A stretch of 64,000 nt of DNA from Mycolicibacterium sp. (lineage in GTDB: Bacteria > Actinomycetota > Actinomycetes > Mycobacteriales > Mycobacteriaceae). Below, one piece after another: positions 42,500 through 51,370 of the stretch (positions within the stretch are counted from its first letter, which is position 1; every line of letters starts with the position of its first letter). A model generated the notes under the pieces. That model had not been told where the DNA came from, ran no database searches, and worked only from the letters and a program-made list of their open reading frames with translations. The position numbers were made by a program, and so were the translations under genes. The stretch is taken from NCBI RefSeq assembly GCF_016462545.1, contig NZ_JAEMTA010000003.1:160842-224841 (forward strand), read 5' to 3'.

Positions 42500-44820
42500 C
42501 CGCGCACCGGGGCGACGCCGTCCGCGGCTGCGCGAACCAGTTCGAGAATTTGCGCGGCGTCCACGGGCCGGCCGAAGTAATAACCCTGGCCCACGTCGCA
42601 GCCATGCCGCCGGAGCCAGTTCGCGGTGTCGGCGTCTTCGACCCCCTCGGCGACCACGGTGATCCCGAGGTCGTGGGTCAGGTCGATGACCGCTCGCACG
42701 ACCGCCGCGGCACGCGTATCGATGGCGACGGACGCGATGAAGTGTCTGTCCAACTTCACTTCGTCGATGGTCAGATCCCGCAGATACGACAGCGCCGAGT
42801 AACCGCTGCCGAAGTCGTCGATCGCCACCTTGATGCCGTACTCGCGCAGTCGCCGCAGGACCACCGTGACCTGGGCGACTTCGCTGAGCACGAGGTCCTC
42901 GGTGATCTCGACCGTGAGCAGATCGGCCGGTAGTCCGCGCCGCTCCAGTGCACGGATCAGGGTCTCGGGAAGGTGGGTGTCGCGCAAGAAGGGTGCGAAG
43001 AGGTTCACCGCGACCGGGATCCGCACACCTTGCGCACTCCACCTCGCCACGTCGTCGAGCACCATGTCGAGGACGAGGTCGGTCACCGGGCGCATCAACC
43101 CGTGTTGGCGGACCAGCGACAGGAATGCATCCGGACACAGTGTTCCCAGCGTCGGATGGGGCCATCGCAGGAGCGCTTCGACTCCGACGACCGCGCCCAT
43201 GTCCAGCGCGCGCTTCGGTTGGTAGACCACGCTGAGGCTGCCGTGGTCGATGGCCTGACGCAGTTCCCCGAGCAGGCGTATCCGCGCGGCGCCGTCACCC
43301 GCTGGGCCCGGAGGTCCGCCCTTGCGATCCACGACGTCGGGATCGACCAGCATCATCTCGGCATGGAACGTGTGGACCTCCGAGGATCGCGACCGCTTGG
43401 CGGCATACATCGCTATGTCGGCGCGTCTGATCACGGTGTCTGCTTGCAGGTCGGGCTCGTCCGGCGTCGCCGCGGCGAGGCCGACGCTGGGGCGCATCAG
43501 CATCTCCTGGCCGTCGACGGTGAATGGCCGGTTGAAGGCTTCCACGATGTGCTGGACGACGAGGTGCGAATCGTCGAGGCAGCCTTCGAGGAGGACCGCG
43601 AATTCGTCGCCACCCACCCTTGCCACGGTGTCACCGGTCCGCACACACTCGAGCAGGCGCTGCCCGACACGGAGTAGGACACCGTCTGCTGCGGGATGCC
43701 CGAGACTGTCGTTGACCAATTTGAAGTCGTCGAGGTCCAGCGACACCACGGTCACCGTCCGGTCGTCGCGTGAGCGCAGCATCATGGCGTGCGTCAGCCG
43801 CTCGTGGAACAGCGTGCGGTTCGCCAGGCCGGTCAGCGGATCCCGCAGCGCCTGATCCGCGGCGGCCGACAACTTCTTGCGGTTCTCCCAAGCCGCCACG
43901 GACTGCCGCGCACAGATGGTGACCACGATGATCGGCACGATGATCCGCTCCAGACCGGTCATGACCAGCGGTGGACCCACCGTGCCAGCCAACAACAGCG
44001 GTACGTAGGGCAACCAGAGCGACGAGTTCGACGCAGTAGAGACGGCTCGCTGGCGAGCCGCCGGGGCTCGCCCGCTGATCGCCGCGGCCACCGCCAGGGT
44101 TGCCAGTGCCGCCGCCCAGATGACGTCGATCAGGTTGCCGGTGTCGTAACGACCGACCATGGTGACGTATGCGTAGGCAGTGTCCGCGATCGTCACCAGG
44201 CAGATGGCAAGGGTGAGCAGTGAGAGCACCCTGCGGTGGTTCGAGTCGGCGCGCGCGAGGACCACGATGGCGATGGTCAGGACCACCAAATCGAGCGCGG
44301 GATAGAGCAAGGCCATGCTGAACGTGACCTTGTCGTCGGTGTAGGTGTCGTAGAGGCGGTTCAGGACCAGCACCCACGACAGCAGGAACAGGCACAGGGC
44401 AACGTTGAGGGCATCGAAGACGAGACGCAGTCGGGACTGCTGCGTCGATACCGCAGCGAACTGTGCCAAGGACACGGCGGCGAGCACCGGGAAGATCAGA
44501 TAGGGCACGTCCGCAGGTGAGGGCGACGGCGGGTCACGTTGCAGGAAGAGGTCGTACACCAGCCACATCGCATCCCCGAGCGCCCACGCTCCGAGCGCGC
44601 CTGCCATCGTCGCCCACGCTCTTCGGGTACGCCCCTCTGCGGACCGCGCGGCCACCACGGCACACCCCGTCGCGTACGTCGACAGTCCGACGGTGATCAG
44701 GTCATCGACGGCCGTCGCAGCACGGTTGCCGCCATCGACGACCAGCGTCGCCGCCAGAGCGAGGACCGCAACGATCGGCAACGCGATCGCCGCCCGCACG
44801 CCTGGCGAGTTTCGGCCCAT
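42496..44820 (-). CDS. Membrane-bound GGDEF-EAL cyclic-di-GMP protein
   Basis: The 774-residue protein has an N-terminal MASE-like array of about nine spans (residues 10-305). It is followed by a GGDEF domain (active site GGDEF 403-407, inhibitory RxxD 394-397 exactly five residues before) and an EAL domain. In the EAL domain, EAL 548-550, Asn606, Glu638, Asp668-Asp669 in DDFGSGYS and Lys689 are all present. It should therefore make and degrade c-di-GMP, with balance set by the membrane sensor region. The stop overlaps the remnant at 42434. Confidence 0.92.
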   Translation of the reverse strand: MGRNSPGVRAAIALPIVAVLALAATLVVDGGNRAATAVDDLITVGLSTYATGCAVVAARSAEGRTRRAWATMAGALGAWALGDAMWLVYDLFLQRDPPSPSPADVPYLIFPVLAAVSLAQFAAVSTQQSRLRLVFDALNVALCLFLLSWVLVLNRLYDTYTDDKVTFSMALLYPALDLVVLTIAIVVLARADSNHRRVLSLLTLAICLVTIADTAYAYVTMVGRYDTGNLIDVIWAAALATLAVAAAISGRAPAARQRAVSTASNSSLWLPYVPLLLAGTVGPPLVMTGLERIIVPIIVVTICARQSVAAWENRKKLSAAADQALRDPLTGLANRTLFHERLTHAMMLRSRDDRTVTVVSLDLDDFKLVNDSLGHPAADGVLLRVGQRLLECVRTGDTVARVGGDEFAVLLEGCLDDSHLVVQHIVEAFNRPFTVDGQEMLMRPSVGLAAATPDEPDLQADTVIRRADIAMYAAKRSRSSEVHTFHAEMMLVDPDVVDRKGGPPGPAGDGAARIRLLGELRQAIDHGSLSVVYQPKRALDMGAVVGVEALLRWPHPTLGTLCPDAFLSLVRQHGLMRPVTDLVLDMVLDDVARWSAQGVRIPVAVNLFAPFLRDTHLPETLIRALERRGLPADLLTVEITEDLVLSEVAQVTVVLRRLREYGIKVAIDDFGSGYSALSYLRDLTIDEVKLDRHFIASVAIDTRAAAVVRAVIDLTHDLGITVVAEGVEDADTANWLRRHGCDVGQGYYFGRPVDAAQILELVRAAADGVAPVRG

Positions 44821-44998
44821 GACGGCGACGCCCTCCTACCTCGGGATCCACGCTGTCGATACCCCAGCAAAGTTACTCCGCCGTCGACAGCAATGAATTG
44901 ACGGTAGCGCAAATTGCTCGTAGGGCGCGGCTCGGTCGCCGAACTCGGTCGGAGCGGCTCTCAGCTCTGCGGGCGGACCAACGTTCCACACGGTCGCG

Positions 44999-45550
44999 TC
45001 ATTGATGAGGGTGGGCCGCTGCGCCGGTCAGCTGGTGATCGCCATGTCGCAGCCCAGAAGCCACTCCCACGGTCGACGCGAGTGCGATGACGGCGACCGC
45101 CCCGACGAGGACGACCGCATGTCCGATCGCCGGTATCGGCTCACGTCGATTCCCTCGGTGCAGGACCCAGCCAGCGCCCATCACGACGTAGATCTGCAAC
45201 AGCAGAACGCACAGGTCGGCAGCGCGCAGGAGTTCGGGCACGCCGGCGTGCGGGCCCAACGGCACACCCGAAGTCCTCGACACGACCCACAGCGCAACGA
45301 CTCCGGCATTGAGCACGATCCCCGCGGCGAGCACCGTCGTCGTCGGGCGCACCAGCACCACTTGCGCCCAGATCAGTTGACACAGCGAGATCACGAGGAA
45401 GAAGACGCCGGCCGGCATCCACTCCTGCCAGTGCGTCGGCACCACGGCCAAGTGCACGACGGCCGCGCCAAGGGAGGCTATTGCCGCGAGACGCGCAGCC
45501 AGTCTGCTGTCGGTTCTCGTCGCTGCTCTGGGTGACACTCGTCCGATCAT
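44999..45550 (-). CDS. Multi-span membrane protein, unknown function
   Basis: The 183-residue product has about five spans (AIASLGAAVVHLAVVPTHW; AGVFFLVISLCQLIWAQVVL; AAGIVLNAGVVALWVV; LLQIYVVMGAGWVL; VVLVGAVAVIALAST). The ATG at 45550 is preferred over 45574. It stands alone on its strand. The pattern (HWQEWMPAG after the first span) is common in actinobacterial orphan membrane proteins; I cannot give a function. The 254-bp gap to 45805 shows no gene. Confidence 0.6.
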   Translation of the reverse strand: MIGRVSPRAATRTDSRLAARLAAIASLGAAVVHLAVVPTHWQEWMPAGVFFLVISLCQLIWAQVVLVRPTTTVLAAGIVLNAGVVALWVVSRTSGVPLGPHAGVPELLRAADLCVLLLQIYVVMGAGWVLHRGNRREPIPAIGHAVVLVGAVAVIALASTVGVASGLRHGDHQLTGAAAHPHQ

Positions 45551-45804
45551 GACAGCACTCCCACGGCCAGCCATCGGCCGACATCACATCTCAACCCGAC
45601 CGAGATTCTGCCGTCACCTGTGGCCGTAGCGCGTCGAATCACCGACACGTCAGGGGGTTTCGCGCGGCTGTCCCAGCCGAAGTGTTGGCCACGGAGCGTC
45701 GTGGGAACAACCCGCGAGCAGCGGCGTGTACTGCCGCAGAGCGCGCGCGTTAATGTGTTTTGGTCCGCCTCAGCGAACAATCCGAAGAAGAGTTGAGCAT
45801 TGCA

Positions 45805-46836
45805 ATGACCGCAGCACCGGAAGCGTCGACGCTCGAATCACGGGTCGGCCACTACTACCAGATGGCCGACACCTACCGGGTCGGGCACGAGAAGGTGCGC
45901 GAGTTCGCCCGGGCAGTGCAGAACTACCACCCTGCGCACTGGGACGTCGCCGCCGCTGCCGGGCTGGGCTACTCGGGCCTGGTGGCGCCGCTGACGTTCA
46001 CCTCGGCCCCGGCCATGGCCTGCAACCAACGCATGTTCGAGTCGGTGGTGGTCGGCTACGACATGTACCTGCAGACCGAAGAGGTCTTCGAGCAGCACCG
46101 CCCGATCGTCGCCGGTGACGAACTGAGCATCGACGTCGAACTGACCTCGGTGCGACGGATCGGCGGCAGGGATCTGATCACCGTGACGAACACCTTCACC
46201 GACACCGCCGGCGAGCAGGTGCACACGCTGCACACCACCGTCGTCGGCGTCACCGCGGAGGACGTCGATCAAGCGATCCGGCCAGCCATCGCCAGCGTGA
46301 TGATGCACGACGTGAACATGCTCGGAAACGACGGTTCCGACGCCCCGTACGAGAAGACGCAACGGCCCGAAGGCGAGGTCCGGATCTCCGAGGCGGGCGC
46401 GACCCGTACCCCGGGGACGCCGTCGTTCGACGACGTGACGGTGGGCGACGAGTTGCCGGTGCATCACGCCCGGCTGTCCCGCGGCGACCTGGTCAACTAT
46501 GCCGGCGTGGCCGGCGACGCCAATCCGCTGCACTGGGACGCGGACATCGCCAGGCTGGCGGGACAGCCCGACGTGATCGCCCACGGAATGCTCACGATGG
46601 GCCTGGGTGCCGGATTCGCCTCATCCTGGTCGGGCGATCCCGGCGCCGTGACCCGCTACGCGATACGGCTGTCGCAGCCCGCGGTCGTGTCCGCCGCCGG
46701 CGGCGCGGACATCGAGTACAGCGGCCGGATCAAGTCGTTGGACCCGGCCAACCGGAGCGGTGTGGTGATCGTCGGCGCCAAGTCCGGTGGCCGGAAGATC
46801 TTCGGTCTGGCGACGGTGAACGTACGGTTCCGCTGA
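45805..46836 (+). CDS. Fused HadA/HadB-type hydroxyacyl-ACP dehydratase
   Basis: The 343-residue double hot-dog protein has a HadA-like first half (YRVGHEKVREFARAVQNYHP; LVAPLTFTSAPAMA). The HadB-like MaoC second half has the catalytic Asp/His in YAGVAGDANPLHWD, then VIAHGMLTMGLGAGF. This fusion dehydrates (3R)-hydroxyacyl thioesters in fatty or mycolic acid metabolism. Unlike the HadA-like protein at 22919, it carries its own catalytic half. The ATG at 45805 is chosen as the best start. Confidence 0.87.
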   Translation: MTAAPEASTLESRVGHYYQMADTYRVGHEKVREFARAVQNYHPAHWDVAAAAGLGYSGLVAPLTFTSAPAMACNQRMFESVVVGYDMYLQTEEVFEQHRPIVAGDELSIDVELTSVRRIGGRDLITVTNTFTDTAGEQVHTLHTTVVGVTAEDVDQAIRPAIASVMMHDVNMLGNDGSDAPYEKTQRPEGEVRISEAGATRTPGTPSFDDVTVGDELPVHHARLSRGDLVNYAGVAGDANPLHWDADIARLAGQPDVIAHGMLTMGLGAGFASSWSGDPGAVTRYAIRLSQPAVVSAAGGADIEYSGRIKSLDPANRSGVVIVGAKSGGRKIFGLATVNVRFR

Positions 46837-46870
46837 CCACCGTGTCGCGGCCGAAAGTCGTTGTGGCCGT

Positions 46871-47539
46871 TCAGGTTGGGCCGTGGTTCGCCAGTCGTTC
46901 GCAGTGTTCGTCCGTCACGATCTCGAGTCGTGCCCGGGTGCGACGGACCGCCCAATAGGTCACGAGCAGCGCCACGGCGAGCAGCGGGTAGCCCATCCCG
47001 ATCCGCGCGAAGGCCAGCCACCCGGTGGCACCGGCGTCGTAGAGCCGGTCCTGGACGACGTACCTCGAGGCGAAGAGCGCCACGAAGGTCAGCGTCGCCA
47101 CGTCGAACGCGTGCAACGTGCCCTTGTCGGAGCGCCACGCCGGTCGCGCACCATCGGCGCTCGTGAGCACGTTCCAGACCACCCCGACGAGGGGTCGTCG
47201 AACCAGAATGGACACCGCGAAGACGACTGCCGCCAGCAGGCTCATCCAGATTCCCGGCAGGAAATAGCCCTCCGCCGAACCCGTGTAGAACGCGATCAAC
47301 GCCGCGATGACGACGCCGAGCAGCCCGGACACAGCCGGCTGGATGGATTCCGTGCGGACTCTCCGCCAGACGATCAGTGCGACGCTGACGCAGACGGCCA
47401 GCACGACCGCCGCGTCCAACCCCGCGATCGCGTTCACGAGCACGTACGCGACGGTCGGGACGGCGCCGACCACCAGACCCGAGATCCCGCCCATCCGGTC
47501 CAGCAGGGTCGGTGGCCCGTCATCGGTGCGTGTTGCCAT
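46871..47539 (-). CDS. DUF3159 membrane protein
   Basis: The 222-residue protein has about five spans (ISGLVVGAVPTVAYVLVNAI; AAVVLAVCVSVALIVW; GVVIAALIAFYTGSAEGYFL) and ends hydrophilic. It matches the actinobacterial DUF3159 family (GGISGLVVGAVPTVAYVLVN is the usual start). Function unknown. It is divergent from the MerR regulator over about 50 bp; the regulator may control it. Confidence 0.82.
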   Translation of the reverse strand: MATRTDDGPPTLLDRMGGISGLVVGAVPTVAYVLVNAIAGLDAAVVLAVCVSVALIVWRRVRTESIQPAVSGLLGVVIAALIAFYTGSAEGYFLPGIWMSLLAAVVFAVSILVRRPLVGVVWNVLTSADGARPAWRSDKGTLHAFDVATLTFVALFASRYVVQDRLYDAGATGWLAFARIGMGYPLLAVALLVTYWAVRRTRARLEIVTDEHCERLANHGPT

Positions 47540-47589
47540 GTCACCAAGCAGACACCCGGACGTTGCGGCACAGTCAAGCCCGACGGGCC

Positions 47590-48342
47590 ATGGCCCAGAA
47601 TGGGAGCGTGGCATGGAGCACGCGCGAAATCGCCGAGCTCGCAGGCACCAGCCTGAGAGCCGTACGGCACTACCACCAGGTCGGCTTGCTCGCCGAGCCC
47701 GAACGTAGCTCCAACAACTACAAGCAGTACGGCGTCGCCCACCTCGTCCGCCTGGTCCGGATCAAGAGACTCGTCGACCTGGGATTCTCGCTATCCCAGA
47801 TCGCCGACATGGGCGACGCGGACGACCATCCGGAAGAAGCCTTGCGGGCCCTGGACGCCGAACTCGAAGCCACGATCGAACGCCTACGACGAGCACGCGT
47901 CGAACTGGCCCTGATCCTGGCGAGCTCGGCTCCCACCGACCTGCCTCCAGAGTTCGTCGAACCGGAGGCGGTGGCCAAGCTGTCGGACGCCGACCGATCG
48001 CTCGTGGTCGTGCTCACCCGGGTGCTGGGCCCCCAGGGCCTGCGGACCTACGCCGACCTCCTGGAGAACGCTCCCGACGAGCCCGCGGTGACCGCCTTCG
48101 ACGACATCGCCCCCGACACGGATGAGACGACTCGGCAGGACATCGCCGAACAACTGGTCCCCTACATCCGAGCCATCTACGCGGCCCATCCCGGGCTGCG
48201 CGACTCTCGGACGGATGCGCCAGGAGGTGCCCACTTCGCCGACCAGACCATCGCGGCGGCGATGTCAGATCTCTACAACGCCGCGCAACTCGACATCCTG
48301 CGCCGCGCGAACGAGATCCTGGGTACCACCGAGTCGGGCTGA
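47590..48342 (+). CDS. MerR-family transcriptional regulator
   Basis: The 250-residue protein has an N-terminal MerR helix-turn-helix (STREIAELAGTSLRAVRHYH then QVGLLAEPERSSNNYKQY), a helical dimerisation arm (LRALDAELEATIERLRRARV) and a long C-terminal helical domain. No Cys pair is visible, so it does not look like a classical metal sensor. The start is an ATG at 47590 or a GTG at 47608; neither has a strong ribosome binding site. Confidence 0.82.
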   Translation: MAQNGSVAWSTREIAELAGTSLRAVRHYHQVGLLAEPERSSNNYKQYGVAHLVRLVRIKRLVDLGFSLSQIADMGDADDHPEEALRALDAELEATIERLRRARVELALILASSAPTDLPPEFVEPEAVAKLSDADRSLVVVLTRVLGPQGLRTYADLLENAPDEPAVTAFDDIAPDTDETTRQDIAEQLVPYIRAIYAAHPGLRDSRTDAPGGAHFADQTIAAAMSDLYNAAQLDILRRANEILGTTESG

Positions 48343-48361
48343 CATCACGTCGACTGCGGTG

Positions 48362-50635
48362 TCAGCCCGCTAGCGCCGGCATCGGCAAGGGCGCGAGGCG
48401 ATACGTCGGCGGCTCGGTGCCGTGCAGATGGCGGACGAAGTAGTCCCAGGTGCGACGCAGGAAGTAGTGCTGACGGCCGACCAGGGCGTGTTCGGCGCCA
48501 GGGATGATGACCATGTCGAAGTCCTTGTCCGCCTTGATGAGTCCATCGACCAGTCGCATCGTCTGATGGGTGTGCGCGTTGTCGTCGAGCTCCCCGTGGA
48601 TGAGCAGTAGCTTGCCCACCAGATTGGCGGCCAGGGTGACGTTGGAGATGGCACGCTTGCCCTCAGCGCTGACGTCACCGTGGTAGTGCTCGGCCCACAT
48701 CGTCAGGTTCACGCCGTTGTCGTGGTTGCCCGACACTGCGACTGCGACGCGGTAGAACTCCGGGTACATCAGCACCGCGCGGGCGGCGGCGAAGCCGCCT
48801 GCGGACTGGCCGGTGATCCCGACCCGCTCGGTGTCGAGCCAGGAATACCGATGGCCCAGTTCTCGGATCGCGGCAATGTGGTCATCGAGCGCACCAGCGT
48901 TGCCCATGTCACCGTAGGAGTGGTCGTGAAAGGCCTTGCTGCGCCCAGCGGTACCGCGTCCGTCCACCGCAATGGCCGCGAAGCCCAGCGCCGCGTACGC
49001 TTCCGGCTCGCCGTAGTGCATCTCGTCGAACGACGGACCTGCCCGATAGACCTGCGGCCCTGGATAGACGTGTTCGATCACCGGATAGCGTCGCTGCGGA
49101 TCGAAACCGTGCGGTCGCCACAGCAGGCCGTAGATCGGGGTCTTGCCGTCGGCGGCGGTCGCCCGGAATCGCTCCGGCGGACTCCAGCCAAGCGCCTCCA
49201 GCGCAGCCGCGCTGGGACATTCGAGCTCGACCAGAACCTGCCCGTCGCCGTCGAGCACCTCCGTGCGAGGCGGTTGGCTCGACGTCGAGGCCCGGTCGAC
49301 GAGGTACCCGCCCTCTGGCGGACTCACGGCGTCGTGGTCCAGGCCGTCGTCGGTCAACCGCGTGAACCCGGACCCGTCGAGACCGATTCGACAGATCTGG
49401 CGGACGTATGGATCGTGCTCGACGAGGCCGCCGGCGACGAACCAGGCCTGCCGACGTTCTTCGTCGACCCACAGCAGGCTGCGGACCAGCCACTGCCCCA
49501 TGGTGACCTGGGTGACCTGCTCGCCGTCTGGCGAATAGAGGTACAGGTGTCCCCACCCGTCTCGCTGCGACCACCACAGGATCTCGCCAGAGTCCAGCAC
49601 CAGTACCATCGGCGGCTCGCCCAACTGCGGCGTCGGATCGACACGGGTCTCACCGGTTTCGCTGATCACCGTGGTGGTCACGCCGCTCGCCGGATCGAGG
49701 CGGCGCAGCTCGAGGGTTCGCGCGTCCCGCGACTGATGCAGGAAGTGCACTGCATGTCCTGCCTTACCCGACCACCACGCATAGACGATGGCGGTCGGAT
49801 GCGTGATGGTGGTCGGCTCGTTCTGCTGCCGGACGACTGTGCGGTCACGGACGTCCAGGATGGTCCAGGACATCGTCGCCTGCGCCTCTTCGCCGGGCAT
49901 CGGGTAGCGGGTTCGATGCTCGACCGGGCGGCCACCGTCGCTGGGCGCGGATTCGACGAGAACCAATTCCGGCAGATCGCGTTGATCGATGCGCTGCACC
50001 AGGATTCGGGTCGAATCCGGCGACCACGACACGTGAAACAGCGGCGGTAGGCCGAGCTTTCGCATCAGCGCCCGCGCCCCGGTGGCGTCGGGTAGTCCGC
50101 CGTAATCGAAGTCCGGCTCGGCGTCGTCGGTGAGCGCGAACTCCTGCTCGCGATCTTGGCGTCGGACCCAGATGTTGCCGTTGCGGCGGAACGCGATCCA
50201 TGACTTGTCCGGGGACACCACATCACCGAACGGAGAGGGTTGGTCGTCGTCGAGCTGGACGCAGATGCCTGCGCTGTCCGACCATTCCCACCGCGATCCG
50301 AAGGCGGTGAACTGCAACGTATCTTCGATCTCCACGGCGGTGAGCGGGAGGTCGTCGGCACTGACCGCATGACCGGACGCCACGGACAGTGCAGCTGCCA
50401 GCCGGTCGTGATCGAACGCGTCGCTGCGGTCGGCATCATCGGGGTCAACCACCACGAACCGCGTTTCATTCTGATACCAGAACCGCCTTCCCTCCGAAAA
50501 CCACCGTGGCTGCACGGAACTGCCGGGCAACCTCCGCGCCCGGTAGGGGGCGAGCATCTGCTCGGCACGGGCGTAGTCGGAATCGGTCACGTGCGTTCTG
50601 GGCTGAGTCGTGTCGTTGAGCGTCACGGTCCACAC
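48362..50635 (-). CDS. S9-family (DPP-IV-like) serine peptidase
   Basis: The 757-residue enzyme has an N-terminal beta-propeller (residues about 40-480) and a C-terminal alpha/beta-hydrolase domain. The catalytic triad is Ser611 in GITGQSAGGF, an Asp in HGELDDN (684-685) and His716 in GAEHALVG. The length and the GQSAGG variant fit prolyl dipeptidyl peptidase/acylaminoacyl peptidase relatives. It removes dipeptides or processes short peptides; it has no signal peptide. A start at the GTG at 50590 is also possible. It is convergent with the MerR gene. Confidence 0.85.
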   Translation of the reverse strand: MWTVTLNDTTQPRTHVTDSDYARAEQMLAPYRARRLPGSSVQPRWFSEGRRFWYQNETRFVVVDPDDADRSDAFDHDRLAAALSVASGHAVSADDLPLTAVEIEDTLQFTAFGSRWEWSDSAGICVQLDDDQPSPFGDVVSPDKSWIAFRRNGNIWVRRQDREQEFALTDDAEPDFDYGGLPDATGARALMRKLGLPPLFHVSWSPDSTRILVQRIDQRDLPELVLVESAPSDGGRPVEHRTRYPMPGEEAQATMSWTILDVRDRTVVRQQNEPTTITHPTAIVYAWWSGKAGHAVHFLHQSRDARTLELRRLDPASGVTTTVISETGETRVDPTPQLGEPPMVLVLDSGEILWWSQRDGWGHLYLYSPDGEQVTQVTMGQWLVRSLLWVDEERRQAWFVAGGLVEHDPYVRQICRIGLDGSGFTRLTDDGLDHDAVSPPEGGYLVDRASTSSQPPRTEVLDGDGQVLVELECPSAAALEALGWSPPERFRATAADGKTPIYGLLWRPHGFDPQRRYPVIEHVYPGPQVYRAGPSFDEMHYGEPEAYAALGFAAIAVDGRGTAGRSKAFHDHSYGDMGNAGALDDHIAAIRELGHRYSWLDTERVGITGQSAGGFAAARAVLMYPEFYRVAVAVSGNHDNGVNLTMWAEHYHGDVSAEGKRAISNVTLAANLVGKLLLIHGELDDNAHTHQTMRLVDGLIKADKDFDMVIIPGAEHALVGRQHYFLRRTWDYFVRHLHGTEPPTYRLAPLPMPALAG

Positions 50636-50689
50636 GGAACACCGTGCCGTCGCGGCACAGTCAAGTGGTTCGCCGCGCCGTGGCGCCTT

Positions 50690-51346
50690 CTACCCCGGTA
50701 CGTCCAACGTCCTGACCCTGAGCTGGACCTCGTCGAGCAGTTCGGGCACCGAGGCGAACTCATCGGGATGGATCGGATCCCCGAAGATCACGTGCACGGT
50801 GTGCCCGAAGGAGGGAAACCTCTTGTCGAGCGGCAGTACCTTGTTGGCATTGACGAGGCGCACCGGGATGACCGGCACACCCGTCCGCTTCGACAGCACC
50901 GCGACGCCGGGCCGGTACGGCGCGGTCTCTCCGGGCTTCACGCACTTCTGTTCGGGGAAGATCCCGACCAACGCCCCGTCCTCCAACGCGTGGGTTGCAC
51001 TCTCCATCGCCTGTTTCCCGGAGTCCGCATCGCCACGGACGACGGGAATCTGTCCGAGCACCTCCACGAGCCAACGCGTGAGGGGCGACTTCCACAGCTC
51101 CGCCATCGCCATGGCTATCGCTTCGCGACGAAGCGCCCCGAGAATGAACAACACGTCGATCATCGAGGTGTGGTTGGCGGCCAGGATCACCGGGCCCTTG
51201 TCGGGCACGACGTCGGCGTTGACGATCTTCGTCCTGATCACGCGGGTGAAGCCGAGCGTCCACAGGACCAGGCGGATCGACCATGTCACCACCCACGCCC
51301 GTTTCCCCAGCCCGCGCGACCGTGGCCGTCTCAGTCGTGCTGCCAT
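50690..51346 (-). CDS. PlsC-type acyltransferase
   Basis: The 218-residue protein has the acyltransferase motif NHTSMIDVLFI (His-x4-Asp) and a second block GIFPEQKCVK where most family members have FPEGTRS. That altered motif may change the acyl acceptor. Family members acylate lysophosphatidic acid or related lipids at the membrane. The N-terminal region carries a hydrophobic stretch (AWVVTWSIRLVLWTLGF). It is next to the S9 peptidase on the same strand, 54 bp apart. Confidence 0.85.
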   Translation of the reverse strand: MAARLRRPRSRGLGKRAWVVTWSIRLVLWTLGFTRVIRTKIVNADVVPDKGPVILAANHTSMIDVLFILGALRREAIAMAMAELWKSPLTRWLVEVLGQIPVVRGDADSGKQAMESATHALEDGALVGIFPEQKCVKPGETAPYRPGVAVLSKRTGVPVIPVRLVNANKVLPLDKRFPSFGHTVHVIFGDPIHPDEFASVPELLDEVQLRVRTLDVPG

Positions 51347-51370
51347 GCAGTCCCTTCCGCCGCTTCGAGA

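Noticed and set aside
48680..50050. 456-codon plus-strand frame opposite the S9 peptidase
   Set aside because: The minus strand has the complete catalytic triad and propeller; the plus frame has no motif.
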